A stretch of DNA of 64,000 nucleotides from a virus. Positions 8,901 to 16,000 of the stretch are shown here, piece after piece. A program made the translations under genes and the position numbers. Every line of letters starts with the position of its first letter. Positions within the stretch are counted from its first letter, which is position 1. The notes under the pieces are model-generated. The model ran no database searches and had not been told where the DNA came from. It was given only the letters and a program-made list of their open reading frames with translations. The stretch covers positions 1-64,000 of IMG/VR virus record IMGVR_UViG_3300042332_001447; one strand, 5' to 3'.

Positions 8901-10226
8901 ATGGCGAACGTAAGAGCACTAAGAAGCGGAATTTGGCATGACACAAACCCGACAACGTCTCCATGGGGATCGGGAGGGCAAGTGTTTTTTCCAGCGTCGA
9001 ATGATGATGTCTGGCTAAACAATTTTACTGTTCAATTGACTGCTAATGCTACTGTTGCTTCCATAACCAACGCCTCTGCAACGTCCAGAGCGTGGATTTA
9101 CGGTGACACAACAACCGCTGCTTCTGGAGGAGTTTTAGTTATTGAAAATAATTCTAGTTTTTCGTCTAGTTCAATAGTTGCAGGAACGGCTACTGTTATT
9201 AATGTAGGTGGAGCGAGCGGAGCAACAATTACTGGAAGTATTTGGAATTCTTCTGCTTCATCTCAACCAGCGTTAAGCATCAATACTACTGGTACTGTTA
9301 ACATCGTTGGTTCAGTTGCTGGAGGGGCAGATTCAGGTCGAAACGGAATTAATGTTGTGAGCGGAACAGTGAATATCACAGGAAACGTTAGCGGAGGCTC
9401 TGGTGGTAATCTAAACGGCAATGGGCTGTTTAGTTCTGGAGGAACTACGACGATTACCGGTAACGTTGTTGGTGGAACTCATACTGGTGGAGGAGGATCT
9501 GATATGAGTCACGGCGTAAGAATATCTGGAGGGGTTGTAAGAATAACGGGAAACATAACTGGCCAAGGCCAGTCGAGCGCTGCTCTTGGAAGTGGTAATG
9601 TAGCTGGTTGTGGAGCATATATCACAGGTGGAGCTCTTACGACAACAGGTATCGTTAATGGTAGCAGTTTAAGTTATTTGGCTCCTGGTTTGTTTGTTGG
9701 TGGAGGAACAGTAAACGTAAACGGTAATGCAGTCAGTTCAAACACGAATTCAGCAATTTGGGGAAATACATCGTTCAATTTTTCTGGAAACATTTTAAAT
9801 AGTGCAACTGGAATTGTTGCAATCTATGCCCCAGTTTACAGAATTGATCCAGTCCCAACAAACGGTTTTATAAGACATGCAAGAAACGGTACTGGAGTTG
9901 GTTCAGATGCTTGGCTTTATCAATATACAACTGATTCGTTGAGTGCTTTTTCAATGCCTCCTGTAAGTTCTGTTAGAGCTGGCGTACAATTTGCTAACAA
10001 CACTTTAACCGGTACTTGTCTCGTACCTTCACCTAGCTCTGTATCATTTGGTACGTTAGTTGATAATACATCAGGTACCGCGGTTGTTAGTGTTAACGAT
10101 TTATTTCAAATCTTTAGTACGCCGCTCTCGTCTCTAACTACACCGAATACAATAGGTAGCAGAATAAGAACAGCTGCAACAACTGAAGCAGCTGGAAATC
10201 TTATTGCTTCGTTTACAAACGGTTAA
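8901..10226 (+). CDS. Beta-helix adhesin, short paralogue lacking LamG
   Basis: 441 aa. It starts directly with the domain that follows LamG in the neighbours (VRALRSGIWHDTNPTTSPW; compare RALQDGNWYDPNTWS at 4294-8835). Residues about 90-300 form Gly-rich rungs (VNITGNVSGGS, TITGNVVGGT, VRITGNITG) typical of a right-handed beta-helix. The C-terminal ~130 residues match the other two adhesins (IRHARNG, SVRAGVQFANNTLTG, PSPSSVSFG, TIGSRIRTAATTE). It is thus a truncated version of the same architecture without a sugar-binding LamG head. Possibly it mixes with its paralogues in one fibre. Its end overlaps the convergent gene by 4 bases. Confidence 0.7.
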   Translation: MANVRALRSGIWHDTNPTTSPWGSGGQVFFPASNDDVWLNNFTVQLTANATVASITNASATSRAWIYGDTTTAASGGVLVIENNSSFSSSSIVAGTATVINVGGASGATITGSIWNSSASSQPALSINTTGTVNIVGSVAGGADSGRNGINVVSGTVNITGNVSGGSGGNLNGNGLFSSGGTTTITGNVVGGTHTGGGGSDMSHGVRISGGVVRITGNITGQGQSSAALGSGNVAGCGAYITGGALTTTGIVNGSSLSYLAPGLFVGGGTVNVNGNAVSSNTNSAIWGNTSFNFSGNILNSATGIVAIYAPVYRIDPVPTNGFIRHARNGTGVGSDAWLYQYTTDSLSAFSMPPVSSVRAGVQFANNTLTGTCLVPSPSSVSFGTLVDNTSGTAVVSVNDLFQIFSTPLSSLTTPNTIGSRIRTAATTEAAGNLIASFTNG

Positions 10227-10492
10227 CCGAGTCCTGCTGTTTTACTGATGTTAATAGATACTTCAGTTACGTCAAAGTAAATAGTATGATTTTCTCCGCC
10301 GACGTCGATTGAATAACCTTTAATTTTACGCATTTTACCGTTTGAGTACCGTGTAATTCTATCGAGAGTTTGTTCAGTTATAATGCTGTAATTTGTACCT
10401 TCAAATTGCTTACTAATAGCTTGGCGAAGAAATTCATTAATTTCCATATGCCCTACCTGTTCCGGTTTTACGATGTATACTACTGGTTCCAT
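10223..10492 (-). CDS. Small protein of unknown function
   Basis: 89 aa, not recognised. The sequence is compact alpha/beta with charged residues (VYIVKPEQVGHMEINEFLRQ; RYSNGKMRKIKGYSIDVGG) and has no membrane segment. The upstream sequence ATAATAAAT ends directly at the ATG, a weak match to the late motif. It is the last gene of a short minus-strand group and is convergent with the adhesin gene, overlapping it by 4 bases. Confidence 0.6.
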   Translation of the reverse strand: MEPVVYIVKPEQVGHMEINEFLRQAISKQFEGTNYSIITEQTLDRITRYSNGKMRKIKGYSIDVGGENHTIYFDVTEVSINISKTAGLG

Positions 10493-10521
10493 ATTTATTA
10501 TAAATTATAGTAAATATTAAA

Positions 10522-10953
10522 TTAGTCAAGCCCGTAATAGGTATTAAGGATCTTTATATGTTCTTGTTTATTCTTTACAAGATACGCAAAATGATACTTT
10601 CCCCAAATTTTGCTATCTACGTATCTACACCACAATTTTCTAGCTAAACGGTCTATCTTATTTTCAACTCTAAAAGCAATTTCTGTATTTGTTATTGCGC
10701 CGAAGTGATATGGTTTCCACCACCCTCTTTTACAGGCAATATGATGTGCAAATTCATGAAAAAAAGTCTGCAATATACGAGCTTTAGTTAATCTACTACA
10801 AATATAAATAACTTTTGTTTTATTATGATATGTACCGTCTACGTATATACCTCTACTATTATAAGTTACCCTACTAACACCGTTCGTTTTTGCTAAACAT
10901 TTTATGTTCTGTTTTAAACAAACAAGAGACATACGTTTAGCAAATACTTTCAT
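10522..10953 (-). CDS. SprT-like zinc metalloprotease
   Basis: 143 aa. The motif FFHEFAHHIACKRG at about residues 64-77 carries HExxH, the zinc-binding signature of the zincin metalloproteases. Its position and the protein length resemble SprT-like or small phage metallopeptidases. The N-terminal part is basic, and the C-terminal part is Tyr/Trp/Lys-rich. The start overlaps the stop of the upstream oxidoreductase gene by 4 bases (ATGA type), so the two are translationally coupled. Substrate unknown; phage or host protein processing is possible. The third zinc ligand cannot be assigned with certainty. Confidence 0.65.
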   Translation of the reverse strand: MKVFAKRMSLVCLKQNIKCLAKTNGVSRVTYNSRGIYVDGTYHNKTKVIYICSRLTKARILQTFFHEFAHHIACKRGWWKPYHFGAITNTEIAFRVENKIDRLARKLWCRYVDSKIWGKYHFAYLVKNKQEHIKILNTYYGLD

Positions 10954-11684
10954 AATTCCTTAATTATATCCTGTTTAAACACCTTAGGTGCCTGTTCATA
11001 CGATTTCAAATCTTCATCTTTTGCGTTTTTTGTGTATTGCCAGTTCCATGAAAGAATATCAGGTACTTTAAACCCATAAAATTCAAGCACATGTTTTTGT
11101 ACCTTAACAACTTCTTGACCGTTCCAGTTTTGACCGATGAAAATAACACCTGATTCTATATTTTTCAATATATTTGATTCCTTAAGTGTTGTGTGTCTAT
11201 TTTCTAACCATGACAATCGCTCTATAAGTTTCTGATAAATAGCGTTTGTTTGTCCCCATCTTATTGATCCGAAGAATAAGACAACATCGCTATTAAAGAG
11301 TTCTTTTGATATCTTCCAGAGCTCGTCATCTTTATTATTAATTGACGCCCAACATCTATGACAGCCTGTTGGGTTTTTTTCTTTATCTTTTAATGCAGAG
11401 TTTTTTGTGCCGCAGTGATTTCCTTTGAGAGAATCACTTACATTACCTTCGCAATCGTAGATATTAAGCTTTGAAACATCTATCAATGTCGTTTTACCGA
11501 TCAGTTTTTCTTCAAACAATCTCGCTAACTGCGTACTTTTTGGTGTATCATCTGAACCTTTCCATCTATTGCTCGTACATAAAAGAAGTATTTTCTTCTT
11601 TGTAGAGAGATACTCTATCATACTTTTTAGCTGTGTTTGCTGTTTAGCTTCAGCTAAAAAATAATGCATTGTAATATCGTTCAT
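10950..11684 (-). CDS. Flavodoxin-fold NAD(P)H-dependent oxidoreductase-like protein
   Basis: 244 aa. Residues about 29-45 (KKILLLCTSNRWKGSDDTPK) look like the first beta strand and phosphate-binding loop of NADPH-dependent FMN reductases. Later come SDVVLFFGSIRWGQTNAIYQ (about 128-147) and SGVIFIGQNWNG, which correspond to the flavin-ring loops of that fold. A Cys-containing insertion (NPTGCHRCWASIN) lies between the first and second halves. The family reduces FMN or quinones with NAD(P)H. It is translationally coupled to the metalloprotease downstream. The role in phage biology is unknown; redox control of host metabolism is one possibility. Confidence 0.6.
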   Translation of the reverse strand: MNDITMHYFLAEAKQQTQLKSMIEYLSTKKKILLLCTSNRWKGSDDTPKSTQLARLFEEKLIGKTTLIDVSKLNIYDCEGNVSDSLKGNHCGTKNSALKDKEKNPTGCHRCWASINNKDDELWKISKELFNSDVVLFFGSIRWGQTNAIYQKLIERLSWLENRHTTLKESNILKNIESGVIFIGQNWNGQEVVKVQKHVLEFYGFKVPDILSWNWQYTKNAKDEDLKSYEQAPKVFKQDIIKEL

Positions 11685-11730
11685 TTAATTAATTATTCGA
11701 ATTTTATGTCTGTACGCTTAAATAACATAA

Positions 11731-12030
11731 ATGATACCTGATGATTATAGTTTTAAAACGAGTGGGGAGTTCCCGGTGCCTATTAACTTAGCTCCTCCTG
11801 TTAAAAAGATCTTACCATTTCCACTAGAAAATATTGAAGAAGATCTTGGTAATATATATTTTGAATTAGACAAAGTGCGCAAACGCATAGAGGTTACTAA
11901 ACGTAATAACACTGCTAATCTTGCAAAAGCGAGACTCGAAAAACTTAAAAAAATGCAGTTTAAAATTAATACTGCAATGAGTTTTGTGAGAAAATTAGTT
12001 TTAGACCTCGATGATTTTTGGATTAACTAG
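11731..12030 (+). CDS. Small coiled-coil protein
   Basis: 99 aa, not recognised. After a Pro-rich N-terminus (PVPINLAPPVKKILPFP), residues about 33-85 form a charged amphipathic helix (ENIEEDLGNIYFELDKVRKR; ARLEKLKKMQFKIN), likely a coiled coil. It is the only plus-strand gene in this minus-strand accessory block and is convergent with the next gene, overlapping it by 8 bases. TAAATAACATAA precedes the ATG, with no Shine-Dalgarno sequence. Confidence 0.55.
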   Translation: MIPDDYSFKTSGEFPVPINLAPPVKKILPFPLENIEEDLGNIYFELDKVRKRIEVTKRNNTANLAKARLEKLKKMQFKINTAMSFVRKLVLDLDDFWIN

Positions 12031-12466
12031 TCTGAATAATTTCAGGTATTACCACCTTTTCGAGAGGTACAGTTATTTGTGTTGAGAAGAACTGCATCTT
12101 AACCCCGTTAACTTGTTGACAAGATTCGCATTTATACCTATTTTCGTTATTAAGCACGATAGGTACTGAATTTGAATTAGAACAGTATGCACAGGTAAGC
12201 TTAATGACATACTTAGACAAAGCATTTAACTGATCTGTTGTAATTTTTGCTTCAGTTTCTTCATCTTTTTTTTGAAGAATAGTATTAAGCACGAAAAACA
12301 ACACAAACTGACAACCGAAAGCGATGAAAAACGTGCCCCAAAAGTTATTAAAGAGTATACTACCACCCACCCCTATAACTCCACTAACTACTAACGTGAA
12401 ACATAGAGAGAGTAATATTACAACAATTTCCGGGGAAGCTATAAAGTTTTTTATTTTAGCGAACAT
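12023..12466 (-). CDS. Membrane protein with cytoplasmic zinc ribbon
   Basis: 147 aa. Two hydrophobic segments at about residues 10-36 (IVVILLSLCFTLVVSGVIGV) and 43-65 (FWGTFFIAFGCQFVLFFVLN) form a hairpin. A linker helix (LQKKDEETEAK) follows, then a four-cysteine ribbon (CAYCSNSNS ... YKCESCQQ) at about 93-118. The arrangement suggests a membrane-anchored zinc-ribbon protein, perhaps binding RNA or a protein partner. No family recognised. An ATAAATA motif lies 8 bases upstream. Confidence 0.6.
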   Translation of the reverse strand: MFAKIKNFIASPEIVVILLSLCFTLVVSGVIGVGGSILFNNFWGTFFIAFGCQFVLFFVLNTILQKKDEETEAKITTDQLNALSKYVIKLTCAYCSNSNSVPIVLNNENRYKCESCQQVNGVKMQFFSTQITVPLEKVVIPEIIQTS

Positions 12467-12474
12467 ATTTAAAG

Positions 12475-12481
12475 TATTTAT
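12475..12481 (-). promoter_or_regulatory. Late-promoter-like ATAAATA
   Basis: TATTTAT on the plus strand reads ATAAATA on the minus strand. It ends 8 nt upstream of the ATG at 12466 and overlaps the 3' end of the preceding gene. Confidence 0.45.
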
Positions 12482-12705
12482 CGCTTACCAAAATATTTTG
12501 AATAGATATTATCTGTTGCTTTTTCAACATAATCAAAAATATCTAAAGGATTTAGTTGGATAGATTCAAAATCAAGTTTCCTGTCTTCGCATTTATCACC
12601 AATGATGTTTACAGCTTCTTCAAGAGCTGTCCACCTGCAGAGCTGGTAGAGAGAGTAGGTGTTAATATCGATGTTTGTTAGTTTACTTGTTTTTGTTTTG
12701 TTCAT
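12478..12705 (-). CDS. Small protein of unknown function
   Basis: 75 aa, helical and charged (YQLCRWTALEEAVNIIGDKC; NPLDIFDYVEKATDNIYSKY). It has no membrane segment and no recognised family. It is followed after 11 bases by the membrane zinc-ribbon gene on the same strand, so the two may be cotranscribed. Confidence 0.5.
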   Translation of the reverse strand: MNKTKTSKLTNIDINTYSLYQLCRWTALEEAVNIIGDKCEDRKLDFESIQLNPLDIFDYVEKATDNIYSKYFGKR

Positions 12706-12751
12706 TAATTGAATATACAGCTTTTAGTAGGAACTAGCAAGAAAAAAAAAA

Positions 12752-13015
12752 TTATTCTTTAGCATTTGCTACACAAACTTCAAACACATCTGGTGGTAAG
12801 CATTCCACCCATTCAAAAAGATTGGTTACTATTCCGCTGTTAAAATCATCTACGGTAACGTAAAACCGTGTACAGTCTGGTAATCTCATAAACTCAAGAG
12901 TTTCATCGTTTTCTTTTTTTATAAAGAGTACGAAATCTCCTCGTCTATACTTAGTTATTGCATACACCCCTCTCTCTTTAGGGGTATGAAACTTTTTCTT
13001 AAAAATACTAAACAC
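12752..13015 (-). CDS. Small protein of unknown function, GTG start
   Basis: 87 aa beginning at GTG 13015. The body is beta-rich (GVYAITKYRRGDFVLFIKKE; RFYVTVDDFNSGIVTNLFEW) and resembles a small SH3- or OB-like barrel, but no family is recognised. It lies 23 bases downstream of the intron-containing fibre gene on the same strand. TATAATTTA immediately precedes the start and there is no Shine-Dalgarno sequence. Confidence 0.5.
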   Translation of the reverse strand: MFSIFKKKFHTPKERGVYAITKYRRGDFVLFIKKENDETLEFMRLPDCTRFYVTVDDFNSGIVTNLFEWVECLPPDVFEVCVANAKE

Positions 13016-13038
13016 TAAATTATATTATGCTAGAAATT

Positions 13039-14550
13039 CTAAAAATTCCACAACCTTACTGCTCTTGTCGTACCATTTACGTTTAGAAGGAGAAAGTCTC
13101 CAGTAGCTGTAACTGGAGTTGTGAAAGTACTAAGTTCACTTGTAAGTGTGAGATTTGCAGGTTTTATGTCGAGGGTTTGTAAGCTAAACGAGTTTGCAAA
13201 TATAGTACCTGTTGCAGAAATATCCCCTGTAACTGTTAGAGGTCTATTAGGAGCAGGGGTGTTTATACCAACATTACCATCTATAAATACATTTTTCGTT
13301 GCAGACAAGGTGCTATTAACAACGAAAGTGTTACTCGGTAAGGTAGGCCAAACTCCTGTAGGTATATCTACGTTAATACTCACATAATTATCATCTGTAT
13401 TAACATATAGAGCTTTCTGCCCTATATTGAGATGTCTAGTGGCGGATATCTCTCCAGACACTGTTAATTGCTTGTTTGGGGTTGTGCCTATGCCAACGTT
13501 ATCATTTACTGTTAGGTTTTGAGAAACTAGTGCACTACCTATGACATGTAAATCAAACAACGGGGTTAAAGTATTAATACCTACTCTACCATTTGAACTC
13601 TTAACATGTAAAACATTACCTGCTACAGTTAGGTCTTTTTTGATTGACGCGTCACTATTTGCTAAAAGAGAACCACTTAACGATACATTTGTAAGTACAT
13701 CAAGTGAATTATCAATTTTTGTGTATGCGTTTGTATAAAAATTTGTTAAAGAAGGGTTATAAAAGAAACCAGGTCCACTAAAAACCCCATTTGACACGTT
13801 AATTTTACCGGTACCAGATATGTCTCCAACAACAGTTAGATCAGCATTCGGTGTTATGGTGTTAATACCGACTTTATTAGACGTAGAATTAACAAAAAAC
13901 GTATTATTATCCACTCTAAGAGATTTACCTACTACTAATTCCCCATTAAGTAGTGTGCTCCCGTTTACTTGCATGTCACCACCAAATACGACAGCAGTCT
14001 GTATAGTGAAAGAGTTGGTGATGAGAATATTGTCACACGTAATATTTTTTACGAGTGTGCTTCCGTCCTCAATATATAAAGCCCATTTAGGGCTATTGAG
14101 TATTAAAGCGGTATCTGTATTATGGGAAATCTTTGCAGAGTGAGTTTCTTTTGGTGAGTTTGCAGATAACACTCCCTGTAGAACAAAAGGTCCTTGAAAC
14201 GGAGAATCTGGGGACGCAATCGGATCGTACGATGAGTCTGGGTATCTTGGATCAGGGCTCGGATCAGTGTGATGGTTGTGTCTATGGAATTTACTCCTGT
14301 ATACCCAATTTTTTTATATAAGCTAGATTATATTGGGAGTGGACTATATCATCAACCTTACGGTTGCGGGGCGCTATTGAAGTCTTATTGTTTGGCTACT
14401 CAACTTCTAGTCTCTGCACCTTCTTAGTACTCTGTGCCTTCCTAAGCTTGGCTCAGGATTAAGTTTCTCAACTCTTCCCCTGAATTCACCCCGTTTGCAT
14501 ATACTATTACTAGTATAAGCCACTATAAATTAATGGAATCTTGTTGACAT
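13039..14550 (-). CDS. Tail-fibre-like protein, gene split by a group I intron (exons 14550-14533 and 14295-13039)
   Basis: Spliced product 424 aa. Exon 1 encodes MSTRFH; exon 2 continues SKFHRHNHHTDPSPDPRYPD, a His/Asp/Pro-rich N-terminal segment of about 45 residues. Residues about 90-390 contain five or so copies of a fibre repeat of the form VGINTxTPxxxLxVxGdIS (VGINTITPNADLTVVGDIS; VGINTLTPLFDLHVIGS; VGIGTTPNKQLTVSGEIS; VGINTPAPNRPLTVTGDIS), common in phage fibre and bacterial surface proteins. A short C-terminal domain closes the protein. AAGGAG lies 18 bases before the ATG. Without splicing, translation stops at once: the intron begins with TAA. A GTG at 14172 would give a shorter protein but would discard a clearly coding N-terminus. 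Confidence 0.75.
14296..14532 (-). ncRNA. Group I intron, subgroup IA-like, ORF-less, 237 nt
   Basis: Helices read on the minus strand. P1: exon CCAU plus UA pairs with UAGUGG, giving the U.G pair at the 5' splice site. P2: UAUACUA-GUAA-UAGUAUA. P3: CGGGG/CCCCG. P4: UUCAGG/CCUGAG. P5: AGUU-GAGA-AACU. P6: GCC/GGC. P7: AGACU/AGUC within CAGAGACUAG and AUAUAGUCC. P7.1: GAAGU/ACUUC, typical of IA introns. P8: CAACC-GUAA-GGUUG. P9: CCCAAU/AUUGGG. The intron ends in G, and the start of exon 2 (GUAAAUU) pairs with the P1 loop as P10. The conserved AAUCCUGAGCC and GGUGCAGAGACUAG are diagnostic. No endonuclease ORF lies inside. Confidence 0.9.
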
Positions 14551-14648
14551 AAATTATAAAAAATACTTCTCCTTTGTTATATTTAATCATATTTTATAAA
14601 AAAAACGATTTTGTCTCCTCGGTTTCATGTATAATTAATATTAAGCTT

Positions 14649-14810
14649 ATGAATAAAAAAAGAGAAAAAAAATGTTTTCATGTACCTGTTAACTGTAAGC
14701 AGTGCGGAGATATAACCCATCATAACAAGTATTACTACAAAAAAATGAATGGCGTAGTATTTTGTTCTCAGCGTTGTTGCGTTTACATTTCAGGACTGAG
14801 TTTCATCTGA
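14649..14810 (+). CDS. Small zinc-finger protein, C-terminus altered by element insertion
   Basis: 53 aa, start ATG 14649 following a basic stretch (MNKKREKK). Two Cys pairs, CKQCG and CSQRC about 22 residues apart with intervening His residues, make a compact zinc finger, probably nucleic-acid binding. The last six codons (SGLSFI) come from the left end of the TnpB-type element. Removing 14787-15152 would give a different short tail ending at TGA 15189-15191. The host gene may originally have been longer. Earlier in-frame starts exist only in low-complexity A/T sequence. Confidence 0.5.
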   Translation: MNKKREKKCFHVPVNCKQCGDITHHNKYYYKKMNGVVFCSQRCCVYISGLSFI

Positions 14811-14840
14811 GTGACTAAAGATCACTCAGATGAAACTCAG
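14796..14840. repeat. Perfect 19-bp palindrome at the left end of copy 2
   Basis: CTGAGTTTCATCTGAGTGA, loop CTAAAGA, then its exact reverse complement. In copy 3 the corresponding left end is only a quasi-palindrome and the loop reads TCTTTAG, the reverse complement. It may also act as a transcription terminator hairpin, although no T-run follows. Confidence 0.85.
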
Positions 14841-14886
14841 CCTTGCAAAAGATAAATAAAAAAGATAAATAAAAATAACCCCTTCA

Positions 14887-15147
14887 ATGGAAACAGATCT
14901 AAAACAAATAATAAAAAGACCTTTCAGTGGCGTAGCAAGGAAGACTCCGTCTTCCTTTTGGATGCTGATACCAAGTAAATCAAAGGCACAAAGAAACTAC
15001 TTTGGAGTTTCATCGGCAGGAACTGCCGATTACAGGCATGGAGCTAAAATAAGACTATTAAAGCAATTTAAAAGCAGCGGCTATGAAGTGTCTAAAAAGA
15101 AAGAACATTTATGTTCTGAAGCCAAACGATCTTTAGTCGTTCGGTAG
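14887..15147 (+). pseudogene. ORF of the non-autonomous element: TnpB C-terminal tail only
   Basis: 86 codons. The last ~45 residues (DYRHGAKIRLLKQF ... SEAKRSLVVR) match the C-terminal tail of TnpB as it overlaps the omega-RNA region. The first ~40 residues (METDLKQIIKRPFSG...) match nothing in the intact TnpB. There is no RuvC Asp, Glu or zinc knuckle. The ORF may exist only because the RNA scaffold happens to be open in this frame. Confidence 0.5.
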
Positions 15148-15172
15148 TTCACATTATGTATATCTTAACGGA
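15012..15172 (+). ncRNA. Omega-RNA-like guide RNA, copy 2
   Basis: It contains the same three hairpins as copy 1: ATCGGCAG-GAA-CTGCCGAT (15012-15030), GAACAT-TT-ATGTTC, and a terminal hairpin with one G-to-A change that breaks a pair in its stem. The presumed guide is about 15153-15172. The 5' end is unknown and may extend to the extra hairpins from about 14937. Because the scaffold is conserved, the TnpB of copy 3 could load it in trans; that is inference. Confidence 0.5.
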
Positions 15173-15187
15173 AGAAACATACTACAG

Positions 15188-15316
15188 ATGAAAGACGTCT
15201 ATCAGTTAGATACAGAAAAGGATCTCTATTTAAAAAGAAAGTATGATACATATAAACATATCCAACGGTTTTATGAAGATAAAGATAATACAAAAAAATT
15301 TCCTGTAATAGAATAA
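15188..15316 (+). CDS. Short charged ORF downstream of the element
   Basis: 42 aa (MKDVYQLDTEKDLYLKRKYD...). It is Lys/Asp/Tyr-rich and helical, and resembles an ordinary phage small protein or the orphaned C-terminus of a gene split by the element: the reading frame is open upstream to the element border. It is out of frame with the zinc-finger gene by simple excision. Expression is uncertain. Confidence 0.3.
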   Translation: MKDVYQLDTEKDLYLKRKYDTYKHIQRFYEDKDNTKKFPVIE

Positions 15317-15319
15317 ATA
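15313..15319 (+). promoter_or_regulatory. Late-promoter-like ATAAATA before the lysis cassette
   Basis: ATAAATA lies 17 nt upstream of the ATG at 15337, overlapping the stop of the previous short ORF. The position fits a late promoter for the lysis genes. Confidence 0.5.
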
Positions 15320-15336
15320 ATGGTAGTACACCTCTT

Positions 15337-15972
15337 ATGGACTTTACCCCGCACATTTTACCGATATTAGCAGCGTTCTTTACAGGTATTGCAGGCCCTG
15401 TATTAGTCGCCTTTGTAAAACATAGACTTAGCATTAAAAAAATAAACGAGATACAGAAAAGACGTACAGATTTTAATATAACTATTGACACACAACAAAA
15501 AATTAATAGATCTATCAACCAGTTTCAAACAAAGCACGATTTAGATAGAATTTGGATTGCACAATTTCATAACGGTGGTAATTTTTACCCAGGTAACAAG
15601 AGTATGAAAAAACTTTCTGTTACGTTTGAATCTACTAGACCTGGTATATCGACTGATATAATGAAAATGCAAAACTTACCGGTATCGTTCTTTAGTACTG
15701 TTTTGCAGGAAATGAACGTAAAACAGACAGGGTATATTATTGAAACTGCTGAAACAGAGGATAACGCATTTAAGGGATTCTGGGAAAGTCGCGGTATAAC
15801 TAGAACATATTTATTCCCTGTGATATGTATAGAAGGTGGGTTTATTGCTATTTTCGGTGTAGATTTTATTCACAGAGATGAAAAATTACCGGATAATGTT
15901 TTTAGGGAATTAGAAATAGAGTCGAAGCATTTATCGGGGTATATTGCTACTGTTTCTGTAGAAAAACATTAA
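15337..15972 (+). CDS. Membrane-anchored GAF-like protein at the head of the lysis cassette
   Basis: 211 aa. One N-terminal membrane segment (about 7-28, ILPILAAFFTGIAGPVLVAF) is followed by a basic linker and a soluble domain of about 150 residues. Elements such as DRIWIAQFHNGGNFYPGN, a central variable part and YLFPVICIEGGFIAIFGVDF are reminiscent of GAF/PAS-like sensor domains in phage membrane proteins. It precedes a spanin, a holin candidate and an endolysin on the same strand. A lysis-timing or antiholin-like role is plausible but unproven. Confidence 0.55.
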   Translation: MDFTPHILPILAAFFTGIAGPVLVAFVKHRLSIKKINEIQKRRTDFNITIDTQQKINRSINQFQTKHDLDRIWIAQFHNGGNFYPGNKSMKKLSVTFESTRPGISTDIMKMQNLPVSFFSTVLQEMNVKQTGYIIETAETEDNAFKGFWESRGITRTYLFPVICIEGGFIAIFGVDFIHRDEKLPDNVFRELEIESKHLSGYIATVSVEKH

Positions 15973-15988
15973 AACGCGAAAAAATAAC

Positions 15989-15995
15989 ATAAATA
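15989..15995 (+). promoter_or_regulatory. Late-promoter-like ATAAATA
   Basis: ATAAATA ends only 5 nt before the ATG at 16001. If used as a -10 element, the transcript would start at or next to the start codon. Confidence 0.4.
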
Positions 15996-16000
15996 ATTTT

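Larger units (their letters stand above)
14787..15152 (+). mobile_element. Non-autonomous TnpB-family element, copy 2 (366 bp)
   Basis: It is bounded by TTTAC on the left (14782-14786) and TTCAC on the right (15148-15152), the same borders as the complete copy 3. It has a left-end palindrome (14796-14840) and a right end 141/144 identical to copy 1, but no RuvC or zinc-finger part of tnpB. It therefore looks like a MITE-type derivative that needs TnpB, and any transposase, in trans. Between the ends it contains further hairpins: AAGGAAGAC-TCC-GTCTTCCTT and GAAACT-ACTTTGG-AGTTTC. No Y1 transposase (TnpA) is present in the window. Confidence 0.75.

Noticed and set aside
14172-14172. GTG as start of the fibre gene at 13039
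   Set aside because: About 41 coding-like codons precede it in frame back to the predicted intron border, and the intron joins them to an ATG.
14796-14840. Palindrome as an ordinary rho-independent terminator
   Set aside because: No T-run follows it, and its sequence and place are explained by the left end of the TnpB-family element. A termination side effect remains possible.
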